This document shows positions 50,786 through 62,972 of a stretch of 64,000 nucleotides of DNA, piece after piece; position 1 is the stretch's first letter; every line of letters starts with the position of its first letter. The stretch spans positions 42,125,623 to 42,189,622 of the forward strand of contig CM038714.1 in NCBI GenBank assembly GCA_021613375.1, in the 5' to 3' direction. Below the pieces are notes generated by a model. The model was given only the letters and a program-made list of their open reading frames with translations. It was not told the DNA's origin and ran no database searches. The stretch comes from Megaleporinus macrocephalus (taxonomy: Eukaryota > Chordata > Actinopteri > Characiformes > Anostomidae). A program made the translations under genes and the position numbers.

Positions 50786-53508
50786 CCTCCTTGTGGTTGG
50801 AAGCCCAGCAGTGCATTGGGACGTCCTCCCCCCCTCCCCACCACCACTCTGTAATCCAACACATGGTCCGGGTGTCATTTGTCCCACACGTCCTCCCAGG
50901 ACAGACGTGTCTACTGACAGATTTCCCGCATCTGAAAACTGGGCGACTCAGGCCTCCAACTAGTTCCACTCTAGCTTTTTATTATATGGGTGAATTATTT
51001 ATTTACGCAAACCGGGTACCCTTTGGCCTCTTTCGCTCGGGCTAAAAGTGAATGCTGAGATCATGTGAGAACATAATTCATGTTAAGAGGCGTCGGCAAG
51101 AGAAAGCTACGCTAGCTGGCCTTAATGTTCTTTTCCTAAAGGTTGTGACTTTTCATAAAGGTTTATCAGCAGAAGATGCTGAACTCCAGACCAAAAAATC
51201 AAGAGTTGTGTTACGGCAGAGCAATTAATATTAAAAAAATTGGTGATCGCTGGCAGCCTCTCTTTTGTTCCTCCCCCCCCGCAGCTAGCCTGCTCCATAA
51301 TTCACCAGGAGCGCTCCGTTACGCTAGGTTGTAACGATCACAGGGAGAAAGAGAGACTGTCGGAGAAGCTTATAGATTACAGCTCAGTTGAACTTTCTCT
51401 CTCCTTGGGTGGCGAGGGAGTTATTGATTTTGAACTTAATTCCCAGAGAACGTTCTGCCGTATATCAGTGGGACGCTTTCCCTGGAACTAGCATGAATGC
51501 TACCGTCTCCGGCGGTCATTGGCGTTGTTGCGTCAAAAGCAAGACCAATAGTTACCATGTGTGTTTAATTACATGGACAATGTATTACGCATGCCAGGCC
51601 TTTCATAAGGCATGACTGCAACTGCAGTAGGATATTGAACTTGCCTTGGCTTGCAGTGCTGGCTGTCTGTCCTAATTGCCAGAGTACAGTAATGGGGGGA
51701 GTGAAGAAGAACAGTAAACCCCTTAAGAATTCGCTCGTAATTGAAAGATGGAAGACACAGCATCCATAGGCCCAAGGCTGTTTCCATCCAGTGAGCTGAG
51801 CCATGCGGAAAGTCCAAGTTCTACCCCATAACGGAGTGTTATGACCCCCTTTATATGTAAGTATGACCTATAAGGCCAATGCTCAAACCACAAACTCAAA
51901 ATCCCCCCGAATGCAAGCCTATAGGACCGTGGAAAGGGCGCGAGAACTGCCGTCCCACTCCTTCCAGGCTTCTTTATGTTGGACCAGCGCTCCTGAGCAG
52001 CTTTCAAAAGAGAACAGCCATTCTCTTGTGTTGCTGGAGGCCTCCACATACTTGTTCTTTCTGGGTTTGTGGTTCCAGTGTTCTTCCCTTGAGAAAGGTG
52101 CCCACAGATTCACGAAACAATGCTTCTCGGAACCCAGGAGTCGACTTTTCTTCCTTCGGGCTTTTCTACTTTCAAACTCATTAGTTTGAGGAAACTAAGC
52201 CGCTACAATTCAGAAGCAATTTTGAAGGGGGCTGCGTTGTTAAGGGGAAAGGTTTATAAACACATCTCGTTTACAGTAATGACAGGGAACACAATCTTTC
52301 ACTCTCCTTTTCTATTTATTTAAGAAGCATTTGAGCCCATTTCTTATTTTTATACACACGCATCTCCGCTGCAAATGAAAACGCAAACTTTCAACAGCTT
52401 GCTTGTGTGCGGTAGAGCTGAAAGCAAACACAAGCGCAAATGTTGTAACATGGATGCGGTTAATTATGAAAAATGAGGCTAGTTGTTAAAAAATAAATAA
52501 AAAATGCACATAAAGTCATGAGTAGTCAGTTTGAGGTGCCGGTATTCGGGTATATATTATGTTTCCACAAGAGATAGATACACAGGCGAACATTTCGGTG
52601 AGACTTGATGGTTCTTCTCATATTTGCAACTACGTTTGCTATACTTTGTCACTACGATATGTGAGCGTGAGTACACTGCCGAGCTGCTCTAGTCCAGAAA
52701 CAATGGAAATATATTTCTATGACAAATAACATGATGTCACGGATCAGCTGAAGGCTCATTAACTCATCTGTATAGGCAGTGTCTGTAAAAGAAGTAGGAA
52801 AGGGGATATCTGCATGATAAAATAAAATCTAGAGATATATTTTATTTACATGACATCCATAGTAGTATTTTGACTTTACAGTTTTAATGTACATGGAGCT
52901 ACGACTTGAGTTGCTACTAGAAAGGGTGTACTTATCCTGGTAAGCTCTTTCTATCAGTTATTTATTTGCTTCTATATGGAGCTACAGTACAGACACTAAG
53001 AGTAATTAAATATAGACATAGATAGACATAGACATAGTCAATTCTTTGACTTAAAGAACATTTAGTAATAAAAAAACACCTTAAACGACAAACAAAAGTT
53101 ACATTGATTGCATGAACAGTTTCATAATAAATCCTGAAAAAATGTAAATATTTGCAGATGACATTGATATAAGAATTTAAGATTATTAAATGTAACTTCT
53201 ACTGGAACCTGTTTAACTACATATGAGTTTAAATATTATAAAGCCGTGTGTTTACATTGCACGTCGCTCCCCCCAGCTCTAAAGAACTAACAGCCCTAAG
53301 TAGCAACGTTAATATCTTCATCAGTTTTTGGTCCAGTATATTTTGCCATTCTTCTTCCAAGACATGCTTGTCCTCATCATGGTTTTTGGACCACCAGAAC
53401 ACTTTGAAGTCTGCGGGACTGTGGCCTTCACACTGGACAAATCCCTGGTAGCAACAATAAACCTTGAGGGCAGAGAGGGCTAGTCGTTAAATTGTCAGAC
53501 GGATTGCC

Positions 53509-53528
53509 AAAAAAAAAAAAAAAAAAAA
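53509..53528 (+). repeat. Run of 20 A
   Basis: It follows CGGATTGCC and precedes TCTTTATCCC. No retroposed gene or SINE body was recognised on its 5' side, so it is listed only as a homopolymer. Confidence 0.95.
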
Positions 53529-56500
53529 TCTTTATCCCTGCAGAATTCCCCCCACTGCCTTCACATCTCAGAACACATGACCACCTTGAGCCTCACTCCC
53601 ACCGACGGCCAGGGGAAAAAAAACTGTGAAAATGAAGACGTTTCATTTAATTTCACACTTGGCGCTTGATCGCTGGGCGGTTATTATGCCCCATTTGGTT
53701 CTCTCCACTGCCCGTGATGAAAGAGTGGCAGAAAAGCTGTGGCAGGACAAAGAGAGGCCCTCCTTGAAAAAAAATGCGTTTGTTTGGAGTCTCCGTAGCC
53801 CCCCCACCCCACCCCCGACCACTCCACCTCCTCCCCTTCCCACCAAGCACTGCCTTCACTAACTCTCCTCTTCTCATTAGCAACTTAGCAACTGCCTCGC
53901 TTTTTCATTTGCTTCTAATTTGATCAGTCAAAGCCACAGCCTCCAACAAGAGGATGTTCCACTCTGTCTTCTCCTGTTTAACCGGCCTTCAGCCCCTCCT
54001 CACGAGACAGCCTGCAGAAGAATGGTCTGGCTTAAAGGGAGGTGGCAGGGTCAATGGCTGTCCATGACCCTGGACACATTCGCACATTTGTATGTCCCAG
54101 ACTGAAGGCGATTGGAAGTTTCTCCGTGCGATAGAGTCTCCGAGTCGACCCGAATACTGAATTTTCTCATTCGGAGTTCCAAGAAAAATCTTCACTTCTG
54201 CTCCAACAATGGTGTTTGCTGTCCCTCAAACTCTTAAATGTCGTGCACTACATTGTTCTGCTGCTCGTGACCCTGTACGTATTTAGAATAATTTCATTCC
54301 GTCTGCGGAGAGTAACTGGGACATGGGAGCGAAAGAACAAAAGCCTAGTGAAAGAAAGCTGTTCTAATTAGTCTGAGGGTGTTTGATGGAATGGGGGTCT
54401 CGAACATGAGGCTTGACTTTCTCCCCGAATCCCGTCAAAACTCTGTCAAAATCCTTGTTAAGCGGCGACTAATTTGGGAAATTATGTCAGCTGTGAAGTG
54501 AAGAGTGAGAGGAACAGGGGGTGGGCGAGCGGTAGATGGGGCAGGAGGCACCGAACACGTTGCTGAGCTGCGGCGAAGGCGAAGGAAAGGGCTTTCCCTG
54601 CTGGACGAGGTCAAGCTTCTGACTCACTTGCTCGGTGGTTGGAATCGCGACTGTTTAATGCTCTCAGCTTGATCCTAAGCCAACTGGCTTGAAGACCGCA
54701 GAGGAGGCATCTGGAGTCACTTTAGGCCAAGCAGTGAAGTCCTTGGTGCATGCACCCTTATTGTGTGCAGTATATACTTGTAAACTTAATAAGAACTCTG
54801 TTTCACTTGCCCCAAATGACCATCCGTATAATTCGATTATCCTAGGTTTGTAATGTTCAAGGGGATGAAGTTTTGTACGTTGGCTTTGCCAAGCGCTAAC
54901 ACTCCTCTGACTCCATTACCGAAGAGTGACTAAGGCCAAATTCGGAGGGCTATTTTTTGTTTCTCGTAGGCGGACCATGTTCCAAAGAAAACCCAACGTT
55001 TAGGAAAAATCAGGCCCGTGTATATTAAAACAGCATACCTGATCAGCGGCCATACATATAATTACACAACATATGGATTCACTCCTCCTGACAGCGATCC
55101 CCGAATCGCAAATGGTCTCCACAGTCCTCCGCCCCTCAGTCAGCACCACTCGGACCAACCCTGAAAGATTCATTTTGACAGTAGTCCCTTCATCTAAACA
55201 CCAGTTCCAAACATTTCAAACCTGTGTATACAGCATGCATCAACAAGTTGCCGTCAGGGCTGTGTCAGGACAGCGTGGTTATTGTTCGCTTGTTTCCAAA
55301 GCGAGTCCAGTTTCCGGCCTGCATGCCATTCCATGCTCTCTGAAAGGATCGTATGCTAATGCTGCTTCTCTTTTCCGCTGCCAGAGCACGGACCCAAGCC
55401 AGCTCAGCGAAAAAAGTGAGCGGCTGTGTAAACGGCAGAGTTTATCACCCGTTCTTCCGCTCGCAGCGAGCCGAATTAATGATATATCCTCTCACGCAGG
55501 GAGAGGCAAGTAAACACAGGCCAGGTTCAGCCGGTGTGGCCGAGTGGGGGTCTCCTGCAAAGCGTAGACCAGTGCCAGGCCTTTACTCTGGCAGTGGCCC
55601 GAGTCTTTTGGCAAGCTCGCCAGAGGATTTTACCCTCTTCCTCACCTCATACCTCTCCTGCCCTGTAATCTAGTCGCTGCCCGCAGGGAGAATTTCTCCA
55701 AATGGCTCGGCTGCTCTCCGAACGTCCCTGGAGAGCCTGGATGGACGGCGCGAGAGAGAGCATGTTGCAAGATGTTTGCCGTTGCCCTGCGGTTTGGAGC
55801 CCCTGACTTTACGTATTACAAATAATTTGTGAGCTTCAATCCAAATGGGAATGGGCTTACCCGCGCTTACATGGATGGCAGAGAAAGAAGCAGCAGCAGC
55901 AACAGCTGAGTTATGGAGAACGGGAACTGTTTATAATAGTAAGAAACATGGGTCCTCAAGTAGGCGTGCTTTGCATTCTGACACAAGAGTCCATGAAGAG
56001 TTGAAAAACGTCAAGAAGTGAGCTGTAGACTTCCTTTTTTTAGGGGGCACAAAGAAGATACAACAGCACGCAGGAGAACATGTTTTATTAATCAAAAACA
56101 ATCAAAGCACATCAGTAGGCTTTCGTGTTGAATGAGTAATAGAGGCTGCTGAGCTAGCGAGCTAACAGAGCTGGAAGTGTCACGCTGGATGCTGATGAGG
56201 ACTCCTTGTCTTCAATGCAAGATCTCTGAGATGTTCTTCATCAGAGAAATAGATTTTTACTGGAGCTAGCCAACATCAGCTAGTGTAGGTAGCCTAGTTA
56301 GTCAGTCATACAGTCATACTATCTCTGCCTTTGTGTCCTCTATCTTTGGAGGAGTGAGTTCCTGTGTATTTTCTCAGCTCTTCTACAAAGAAATCTAATG
56401 AATTCTGTCAATGTTTGATTCCCAGAAAACTGGCACCTTGAAAGTACACCCAAGTATTGCATGTGCACATACTATGAATTATATCTTCATTATTGCTTAT

Positions 56501-56788
56501 TGAAACAAGCAAAGGTGCAGAATCTTAAGCAAAGATCTTCAAACCTGGTCCTCAAATACAGATTTCACTGGTTGGGTTGATGCAGTAGTTGTCCAATCAG
56601 TCACATCAACAGTTCAATCCAGTACCAGTGATTACAGCATCCAGGACCTGAAAGTGGATCATAGGTCCAGATTCTATTTACCATTAAATCTGTACTGTAT
56701 TTGTGTTTGTATGTTCTTGACTTGCATTTAAATAAAATAACAACACCCAGAAGTTTACACCTCAATTCGCTTCTGCTCTGTCTTGCAG

Positions 56789-57473
56789 TGGGAGGAGGTG
56801 AGCGGCTATGACGAGAACATGAACACCATCCGCACCTACCAGGTGTGTAACGTCTTCGACGCCAACCAGAACAACTGGGTGCGCACCAAGTACATCCCGC
56901 GGCGCGGCGCCCAGCGCATCCACGTGGAGATGAAGTTTTCGGTGCGGGACTGCAGCAGCATCCCGCGGGTGCCGGGCTCCTGCAAGGAGACCTTCAACCT
57001 GTACTATTACGAATCGGACGCGGACACAGCCACCAAAGTGTCCCCTCCGTGGATGGAGAACCCCTGGATCAAGGTGGACACCATCGCGGCCGACGAGAGC
57101 TTCTCGCAGGTGGACCTGGGCGGACGGGTGATGAAAATCAACACCGAGGTCCGCAGTTTCGGGCCCGTGTCCCGGAACGGCTTCTACCTGGCCTTCCAGG
57201 ACTACGGGGGCTGCATGTCGCTCATCGCCGTTCGCGTCTTCTACCGGAAGTGTCCTCGCGCCATCCGCAACGGAGCCATATTCCAGGAGACCCTTTCGGG
57301 CGCGGAGAGCACGTCCCTGGTCGCTGCGAGGGGAGTGTGCATCGCCAACGCCGAGGAAGTGGACGTGCCCATTAAGCTCTACTGCAACGGAGACGGCGAG
57401 TGGATGGTGCCCATTGGACGCTGCATGTGCAAAGCCGGCCACGAAGCTGTGGAGAACGGCACGGTCTGCCGAG
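56789..57473 (+). CDS. ephb2: EphB2 receptor exon 3 (ephrin-binding domain and start of Cys-rich region)
   Basis: The exon encodes 228 residues plus the first base of a split Gly codon. It starts TGG after the acceptor CTTGCAG and ends CGAG|GTGAGCT, phase 1, the standard Eph exon 3 end. Numbering from Trp1: [20 protein letters not shown] is the family signature; Cys20 and Cys142 should form the disulfide across the ligand-binding domain, and Cys55 and Cys65 the second one. [18 protein letters not shown] (95-112) and [18 protein letters not shown] (124-141) are nearly as in mammalian EphB2. From about residue 155 the cysteine-rich (sushi-like) part begins, with Cys155, 184, 199, 212, 214 and 227. 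NGT at 223 is an N-glycosylation sequon. [10 protein letters not shown] and [19 protein letters not shown] favour EphB2 over EphB1, B3 and B4. The receptor binds ephrin-B on neighbouring cells and signals through a cytoplasmic kinase encoded further downstream, outside this window. The exon is much more GC- and CpG-rich than its introns. Whether this is ephb2a or ephb2b is not resolved. Confidence 0.97.
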
Positions 57474-58855
57474 GTGAGCTCGCTCTCTTATTGGCTTCAG
57501 ACCACGTTTTTCCAGTGAGTGCTTTGTAAGGATAGAGGTGTTAAATGCTTCATCTTGATTGATTTGTGTTAGCCGGTCTCCAGCTGGCATTAAAAGCTTT
57601 GGAGTTAAATATTGAAAAGGCGGAAAGACTAAACACCAGCAGGCTTATGTTTCCGTACAGCATTGTGTAATCATTTTCACTTAAACCCTGTTCAATTTTG
57701 TTAGTCACGAGGGGGAAATAACATGTGGGATTATGATTTGTTTTGCTGCTTTTCTGGTGAACAATGCGACGAATAAATGCGAACCTTCTATTTTACAACA
57801 CGTGTACACAAGACTGGCAGGCGCTCTTATCCAGTACCTGCAAGAGCTGCTATTTATTTTGTGGGCCAAACCTTTGTGTAGCATATTGTGTTGTTGTTGT
57901 TTTTTTTTTTTTATCTCTGTGAATGCAATATATAACAGACACGATGCCTGCGGGCTTGGCAGTTGTCGTATTGTTACTGGCTAGCCCCCCTCTCCCTCTG
58001 TGGATCGATCGTTCCTGGAGCTTTCTCTCTGTCACCCCCCCTCCATCTCCTACAAACCCCCCCACCCCACACACACACTTTTCCTCCCTCACCTGTGATT
58101 CAACCTGCTCTTCAGCAGGAGCTCTTGGCTCGGCGCCGTTCCCACGGCAACGGCGGCCCCGCAGACGGGCTCCACGCTGACACAGACGACACAATAAAAC
58201 GCCCACCTGTGTTACAAATCCCCCCCCTTCACCAGCCGCACGCACACACTCGTTTTCCGTTCTGCCTCTTTCATAAACCCCGGCTGTAATTACCACACCG
58301 GCTCCCCGGCCAGCGCGGGGCTGAGCGGTGATAATAGCCGCTCATCTCTCCGCTGCTGGGGCGGTGCTCCGCCTTGCACGCATTCAATGACAGTTAATGA
58401 GGACGGTCACAATCCCCCCTCAGGAATACATGCCAATAAAACCTGAGCCGAGGCCCAATCTCCTCCAAATTGAAAAGCCTACGTAATTACACACATTTGG
58501 TTGTTTTTGACCTACATGTAATTTACTGGGTGCCACGGATTTTAATATCCCCGGGGTCTCCTTAGTGCCACGCATCTTTTGTGTTGGGCTGGATTTAAAA
58601 AACTATTAAAATGATAACGATTAATAGAGGGGTTCATAGATCAATCAGCGCACGCTCGCGAAAGAGGCAGATCGGGTTTCAGTACAGTAGGAGTGAACGG
58701 GGACGTTACCGCAGCCTTGAAAGAACTTGTGTTGGTTTACTTGCTGTTTTCCACTTAAGTCGTGGTTACGAATATCGGAAAGTTTTGGTGAATGTTTGGG
58801 AGAACTTGCTAGCCAGTTAGCTTGCACGATTAGTTTCTATTATTTTTACCTTTAG

Positions 58856-58992
58856 AACAGTTTCAGGATGAATGGACCAATAGAAATGCTCCAAAATCAC
58901 TTGGAATAAAACCTATTTACATTAGCTCACATTGAAAGTTAAGAATCTTGTAAAGGTACTACTTTGGCAATACTTGGTTTTCTTTGGACAGC
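58856..58992. mobile_element. GCTGTCC-family TIR element, right-end fragment
   Basis: CAGTTTCAGGATGAATGGACC, AATAGAAATGCTCCAAAAT, CTCACATTGAAAGTTAAG and a right end TTGGTTTTCTTTGGACAGC match the right two thirds of the complete copy at 6808-7039, in the same orientation. The left inverted end is absent. Confidence 0.75.
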
Positions 58993-59072
58993 GATGAATT
59001 GATATTTTACTCACCTCTAAAAGTTACTTTTGATTGTTACAGACGTACCTACCTATGTCCACTGAAAACATC

Positions 59073-59344
59073 CTTTCTTTCACTGGAATCAAAAAGTAAA
59101 GGTCAGTGAAAAGTGTGGTGATTGTATGAGGGAGGACTGAGAACTTCAGTTAGAGTTGTTGGACCAATTCTGCCAGTAGCTACAAGGCTGGAACCTCCTG
59201 GAACTGTGGTTGGACTCTTATAGGAATAGGGAGGAGAGGGGTTAGGATTGTGAGAACTTGTCATGGAACACTTTACATGGACTTTATAGGGAGTTAGAGG
59301 AGGATGTTCCTTCGTATATCATTCATTCATTCATTCATTCAGTT
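59073..59344 (+). repeat. Long inverted repeat, arm 1
   Basis: This runs from CTTTCTTTCACTGGAATC to a short (CATT)n array and AGTT. Its reverse complement lies at 62052-62344 with only about half a dozen mismatches by eye over ~230 non-repetitive bases. The arms are about 2.7 kb apart. The arm has no tRNA boxes, no coding frame and no recognisable family; the tetranucleotide end could be a retroposon tail. Confidence 0.93.
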
Positions 59345-59480
59345 ATTCCATAAAGCCTTTAATAGTATTGTCATTGTGATAGTTTTGGTGGTCTACCACA
59401 TCTTACAGAGATGTTAGGAATCCCATTTTCTCTATATCCTTTAGACCTCAAAACACTCAAACTAGTCAACAGACAAACTA

Positions 59481-59618
59481 GGGGGCAGTGAGCATACTTG
59501 CCCAGAGCGGTGTGCAGCCCTACCACAGCGCCCGGTGATCAGTCAGGGGTACGTGTCTTGCTCAAGGGACCCTCTGGTCACAAGGCTGGTTCCCCAACCT
59601 CCAGCCCACGACTGCCCA
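59481..59618 (-). mobile_element. tRNA-derived SINE (second family), copy 2, B box deleted
   Basis: On the minus strand: GGGCAGTCGTGGGCTGGAGG, TTGGGGAACCAGCCTTGTGA, CCAGAGGGTCCCTTGAGCAA and GCTCACTGCCCCC. It parallels 42008-42184, but the stretch that holds the B box there is missing: the text jumps from the GGGTC of the head to CCCTTGAGCAAG. This copy should therefore be transcriptionally dead. Confidence 0.72.
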
Positions 59619-60714
59619 CAATTCTTTAACACTTTCTTGAACTCCAAGTTTGGAAACTCCATCTTTTTTTAACATACTGTGCTTTGAAACACTAAATTAT
59701 TAGCCATTCTTACTGGAAATACACTAAATGTAGAGTGGTCTCTGACTTTTGCACAGTACTGTATACCCACAGTGTCACTAGCAACACTGCTTTGAGACTT
59801 GCAATGCTTTCACAAGCAGTTTTCAGGTCAGGTCCTCCAACATCCTATGAAGGCGGCATGAATCAGTTCTAGCCAGTGATAAACTGCCCTTACATGAGTT
59901 CTGGGTTCGCAAAAAACTACTCAGAGTGCACCTACGGACCCCCTGTTCTGAGATACCATCAGCATGCACGCTGACAGTCCGAGAGCAGCTTCCTGTCCTC
60001 CGCTCCTTTATAAACCTGGGCCGTCCTGACTGCTGTGAGAGAAAGCCTGGTTCCTCATCATCCATCAGCTTCAGCGCCTCCCTCTCTGCGGCCAGGCTCC
60101 AGCTCCAGCCTGGCCACCATCACCCGACGTGTTTTGTCATCTCTTTTCCGGACGGCTCTGTCTTCATTGATCACGCCCTCGCACTGAGTGGGCCGCCGAG
60201 CGTGTGATGTATTGTCCAGGAGTTCTGCGGTGGCACGCAGCGAAAGTACACCATAGGACGTGTTTTATGTGGACATCCAATCCTTAGGAGTCCCACGACT
60301 ATAAGCAAAGCCTGTTTGCTGTAGAAAAGCGAGGAGGAAACTAAATAAAACCATTAGGGAGGAGGGGTACAGCACTTGCGGTCAGCTCTATTGTTCATAA
60401 GCTGTTTTGATCGAGGTCTGCCATCAATTCATCTGCCTATTTATCTTTCTGGCAGGGGTAAGCTGATAGCGCTGCGTGAGACGATGTCAGAACCATAACT
60501 GTGGTCAGTGCCTTTTAACTGTTAGTGGTTGGCGGTAGTGGTGGAGGGAGGGGGGGTGGATTGATTTATGAAAGGGCGCTCTTTTTTTTCTTTTCTTTTC
60601 GCCGTGGAGGGTTTGGGTGTAATGAATTGATTTGTGAAAGATGTCCGCTCAGGGATGCAGCTGTATCTTCTTACGGTGCTGGATTACAGGAGGTGGTGAA
60701 GCAATCAGGAGATC

Positions 60715-60895
60715 CGCTGATGAAAGAGCCGTCTCGCCGCTCCATTAATAAAGCCGCAGACGCTTTGTTCAAACACCTCCCTGTGACAAAGCATGTAATT
60801 ACGCATGTATCAATTAAATCCTTGGCAGAGCGCTCGACAAATAATTACGCTTTGACGAGAAATCTGTCAAAATATTGACAATAGACAAACGCGCT
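60715..60895 (+). promoter_or_regulatory. Candidate intronic regulatory element (speculative)
   Basis: A unique-looking, repeat-free block with clustered homeodomain-type cores (CATTAATA, GTAATTACGC, CAATTAAAT, ATAATTACGC) and a TTTGTTC SOX-like motif. It stands out from the surrounding GC-rich sequence. The motifs are short and common, so this is only a guess that needs cross-species alignment. Confidence 0.2.
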
Positions 60896-61838
60896 TGTCG
60901 TTTTTTTTGGAAGGCAGCGATCGCCTCGCGTCTCAGCGAGTGAGCCGCCGCCGCCGCCGTCGTCTTTCAGCAGAAACGTCCCTCAAGTAGGGCGCATCGG
61001 ATTTCGTTTAGGGCTGCAAGGAGATGAGGAACCTCTGGAGACACGCGGGGGTCTTGTTCCTCGTAATGATGGAGTAGCCTCCTGGACGGAGCACAATGGA
61101 AGGCACGTCCGCGGCTAGGAGGGCCGGCTACTGCAACAAAAGTCTTCTCTCGCCTCATTCTGTTGTTGGTATCTGATCACAGGAGGAAGCACCACTGGTT
61201 CTCAGAGTGGAAACTGTAGGAATCCGTTACTGATGGGCCGCCACGACGCTGTAAGCACAGATGACAGGTTAAATTTACGCCGACGCACCGCCCAGCGAGC
61301 CGCCGAGCCTGCCAGAATGGCAGGGTTCCTCTTTAACTGTGTGGCTCGGCGAAAACAAAGTAATAAACTATAAAATCACCACTGTATGTTCACACAGACA
61401 CATCCCAAATCCCAAATCCCAGACCAGAGGCCTTGGAGGTCTTAGCCAGAGACGGTACGTCCCAGCGTTTTAGTGGGCGCACAGTAGTGTTTCCATGAAA
61501 AGTCAAATTTACAGTTTTCTGTCTACCCCGAATGTAGTAGATCAGCCAACAGACACACAGCAGGCTGCTACAGCCGTCTATAGCTATGAAGCAAAGCTTT
61601 TTGACCATTGTTATACAGTTGCATGCAAAGTTTTAAATACCCCCCCCCTTCCAGGTCAGTTTACATGGCTTGTTGATTCACTAAGGTATGATACGTTAGC
61701 ACCCCCTCTACAGGGAGCTTATATGTGGCATTGCATGTAAGATATTAATATAAAAATAACACATACAGTATAAAACACGTTTTTTCACGTTTTAGGTTTG
61801 TATGTTTGTTCCCGTATGTAAAATCCAGCAAATACACA

Positions 61839-62050
61839 GTTTAAAGTTTGCCGTTTGACGTATTCTATTTCTTTTTACTTCACAGAATGTGAGCAAAAGC
61901 CGTAGATAATTACGCAGAGATTACGTTAGCCAGTTTATTTGAGATTATGCAACAGTATGATGGGAGGGGTTGAGGCGAGTTTTAGGTTTGCGCGATGCTA
62001 ATTAGTGGGGCCTAAGCCTCCATTACTCCTTAGCAGAATTAGCCTTGAGG
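61839..62050 (+). repeat. Long direct repeat, left copy
   Basis: It runs from GTTTAAAGTTTGCCG to TTAGCCTTGAGG. The same ~210 bp recurs at 62344-62550 with a handful of differences. Between the two copies sits arm 2 of the long inverted repeat and nothing else. Confidence 0.95.
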
Positions 62051-62051
62051 A

Positions 62052-62344
62052 AAACTGAATGAATGAATGAATGAATGAATGAATGAATGAATGAATGATA
62101 TACGAAGGAACATCCTCCTCTAACACCCTATAAAGTCCATGTAAAGTGTTCCATGACAAGTTCTCACAATCCTAACCCCTCTCCTCCCTATTCCTATGAG
62201 AGTCCAACCACAGTTCCAAGAGGTTCCAGCCTTTTAGCTACAGGCAGAATTGGTCCAACAACTCTAACTGAAGTTCTCAGTCTTCCCTCATACAATCACC
62301 ACACTTTTCACTGACCTTTACTTTTTGATTCCAGTGAAAGAAAG
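62052..62344 (-). repeat. Long inverted repeat, arm 2, with expanded (ATGA)n
   Basis: This is the reverse complement of 59073-59344, starting ACTGAATGAATG and ending CCAGTGAAAGAAAG. The tetranucleotide array here has about twelve units (62052-62098), against five to six in arm 1. It exactly fills the gap between the direct repeats at 61839-62050 and 62344-62550. Confidence 0.95.
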
Positions 62345-62550
62345 TTTAAAGTTTGCCGTTTGACGTATTCAATTTCTTTTTACTTCACAGAATGTGAGCA
62401 AAAGCCGTAGATAACACAGCGCAGAGATTAGCCAGTTTATTTGAGATTATGCAACAGTATGGTGGGGGGTTGAGGCAAGTTTTAGGTTTGCGCGATGCTA
62501 ATTGGTGGGGCCTAAGCCTCCATTACTCCTTAGCAGAATTAGCCTTGAGG
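62344..62550 (+). repeat. Long direct repeat, right copy
   Basis: This is the second copy of 61839-62050. Differences include ATAACACAGCGCAGAG for ATAATTACGCAGAG and GGTGGGGGG for GATGGGAGGGG. Unique sequence follows (CTCTGAGGCAGAAAGC). Confidence 0.95.
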
Positions 62551-62879
62551 CTCTGAGGCAGAAAGCTTCCGTGTTTTAGTACTTAGCGTACTACTTTGGG
62601 CGAGTAAACTGTGTAAGTGTTATCTTTTTTCTTTTTTTCCCTCCGAACTATCACTGGAAGGCTTTAGAGGACTGCAGACTAAAAGAAGTGCAGATTCGAC
62701 AAAGCCTGGGATGAAACAGGAGCTGAGTGAGCGGACCCCCGCTGCCTCAGACGGAGCGCTCGTGCCCTGGAGTCTGTCAGAGACGCAGGCTGAAGGCTTT
62801 CTGTCTCTTTACTGAGCGAAAGCAAGCAGTTTTTAGCCCCCCCTATGGCATTAGTCATTCTTTCCTCTGTAATCTGGGG

Positions 62880-62972
62880 AAGCAGGGGGAGATCACCAGC
62901 TCTTTATTTACGGCTCTATAATGATCAGACTGGCGCTCAATTACCCTCCGAATACAAATAAGCATCAAAGAG
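62880..62972 (+). promoter_or_regulatory. Candidate element with a TCF/LEF-type motif (speculative)
   Basis: Unique-looking sequence that contains GCATCAAAGAGG (an ATCAAAG TCF/LEF core) close to CTTTATTTACGG and CAATTACCC. EphB2 is a known Wnt/beta-catenin/TCF target in mammalian intestine, which makes the motif worth noting. A 7-mer like this is expected several times by chance in 64 kb. Confidence 0.15.

Larger units (their letters stand above)
43864..56788 (+). other. ephb2: ephb2 intron 2
   Basis: A phase-0 intron of 12.9 kb, from GTAAGTG to a pyrimidine-rich acceptor ending GTCTTGCAG. It contains three MITEs with target duplications, listed separately. 43870-44890, 45300-45960, 46050-47110, 47490-48530, 49530-50750, 50790-53500 and 53530-56780 show no repeat I can name and no believable gene. 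Open frames there (for example 55073-55513) have no family features. Sequence from about 45650 to 46500 and from 50050 to 56000 is richer in GC and in unique-looking sequence than intron 1, so conserved regulatory elements are possible, but I cannot demonstrate any. Confidence 0.93.

Noticed and set aside
55073..55513. 146-codon open frame in intron 2
   Set aside because: It has mixed composition, no signal, domain or conserved motif, and lies inside an intron with no supporting splice sites.
57049..57375. 108-codon frame in +1 shift within exon 3
   Set aside because: It overlaps the true reading frame and is Arg/Gly-rich only because of GC content.
56762..57442. 226-codon open frame on the minus strand across exon 3
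   Set aside because: It is the antisense shadow of the GC-rich ephb2 exon. The sense frame matches EphB2 from end to end; the antisense has no family features.
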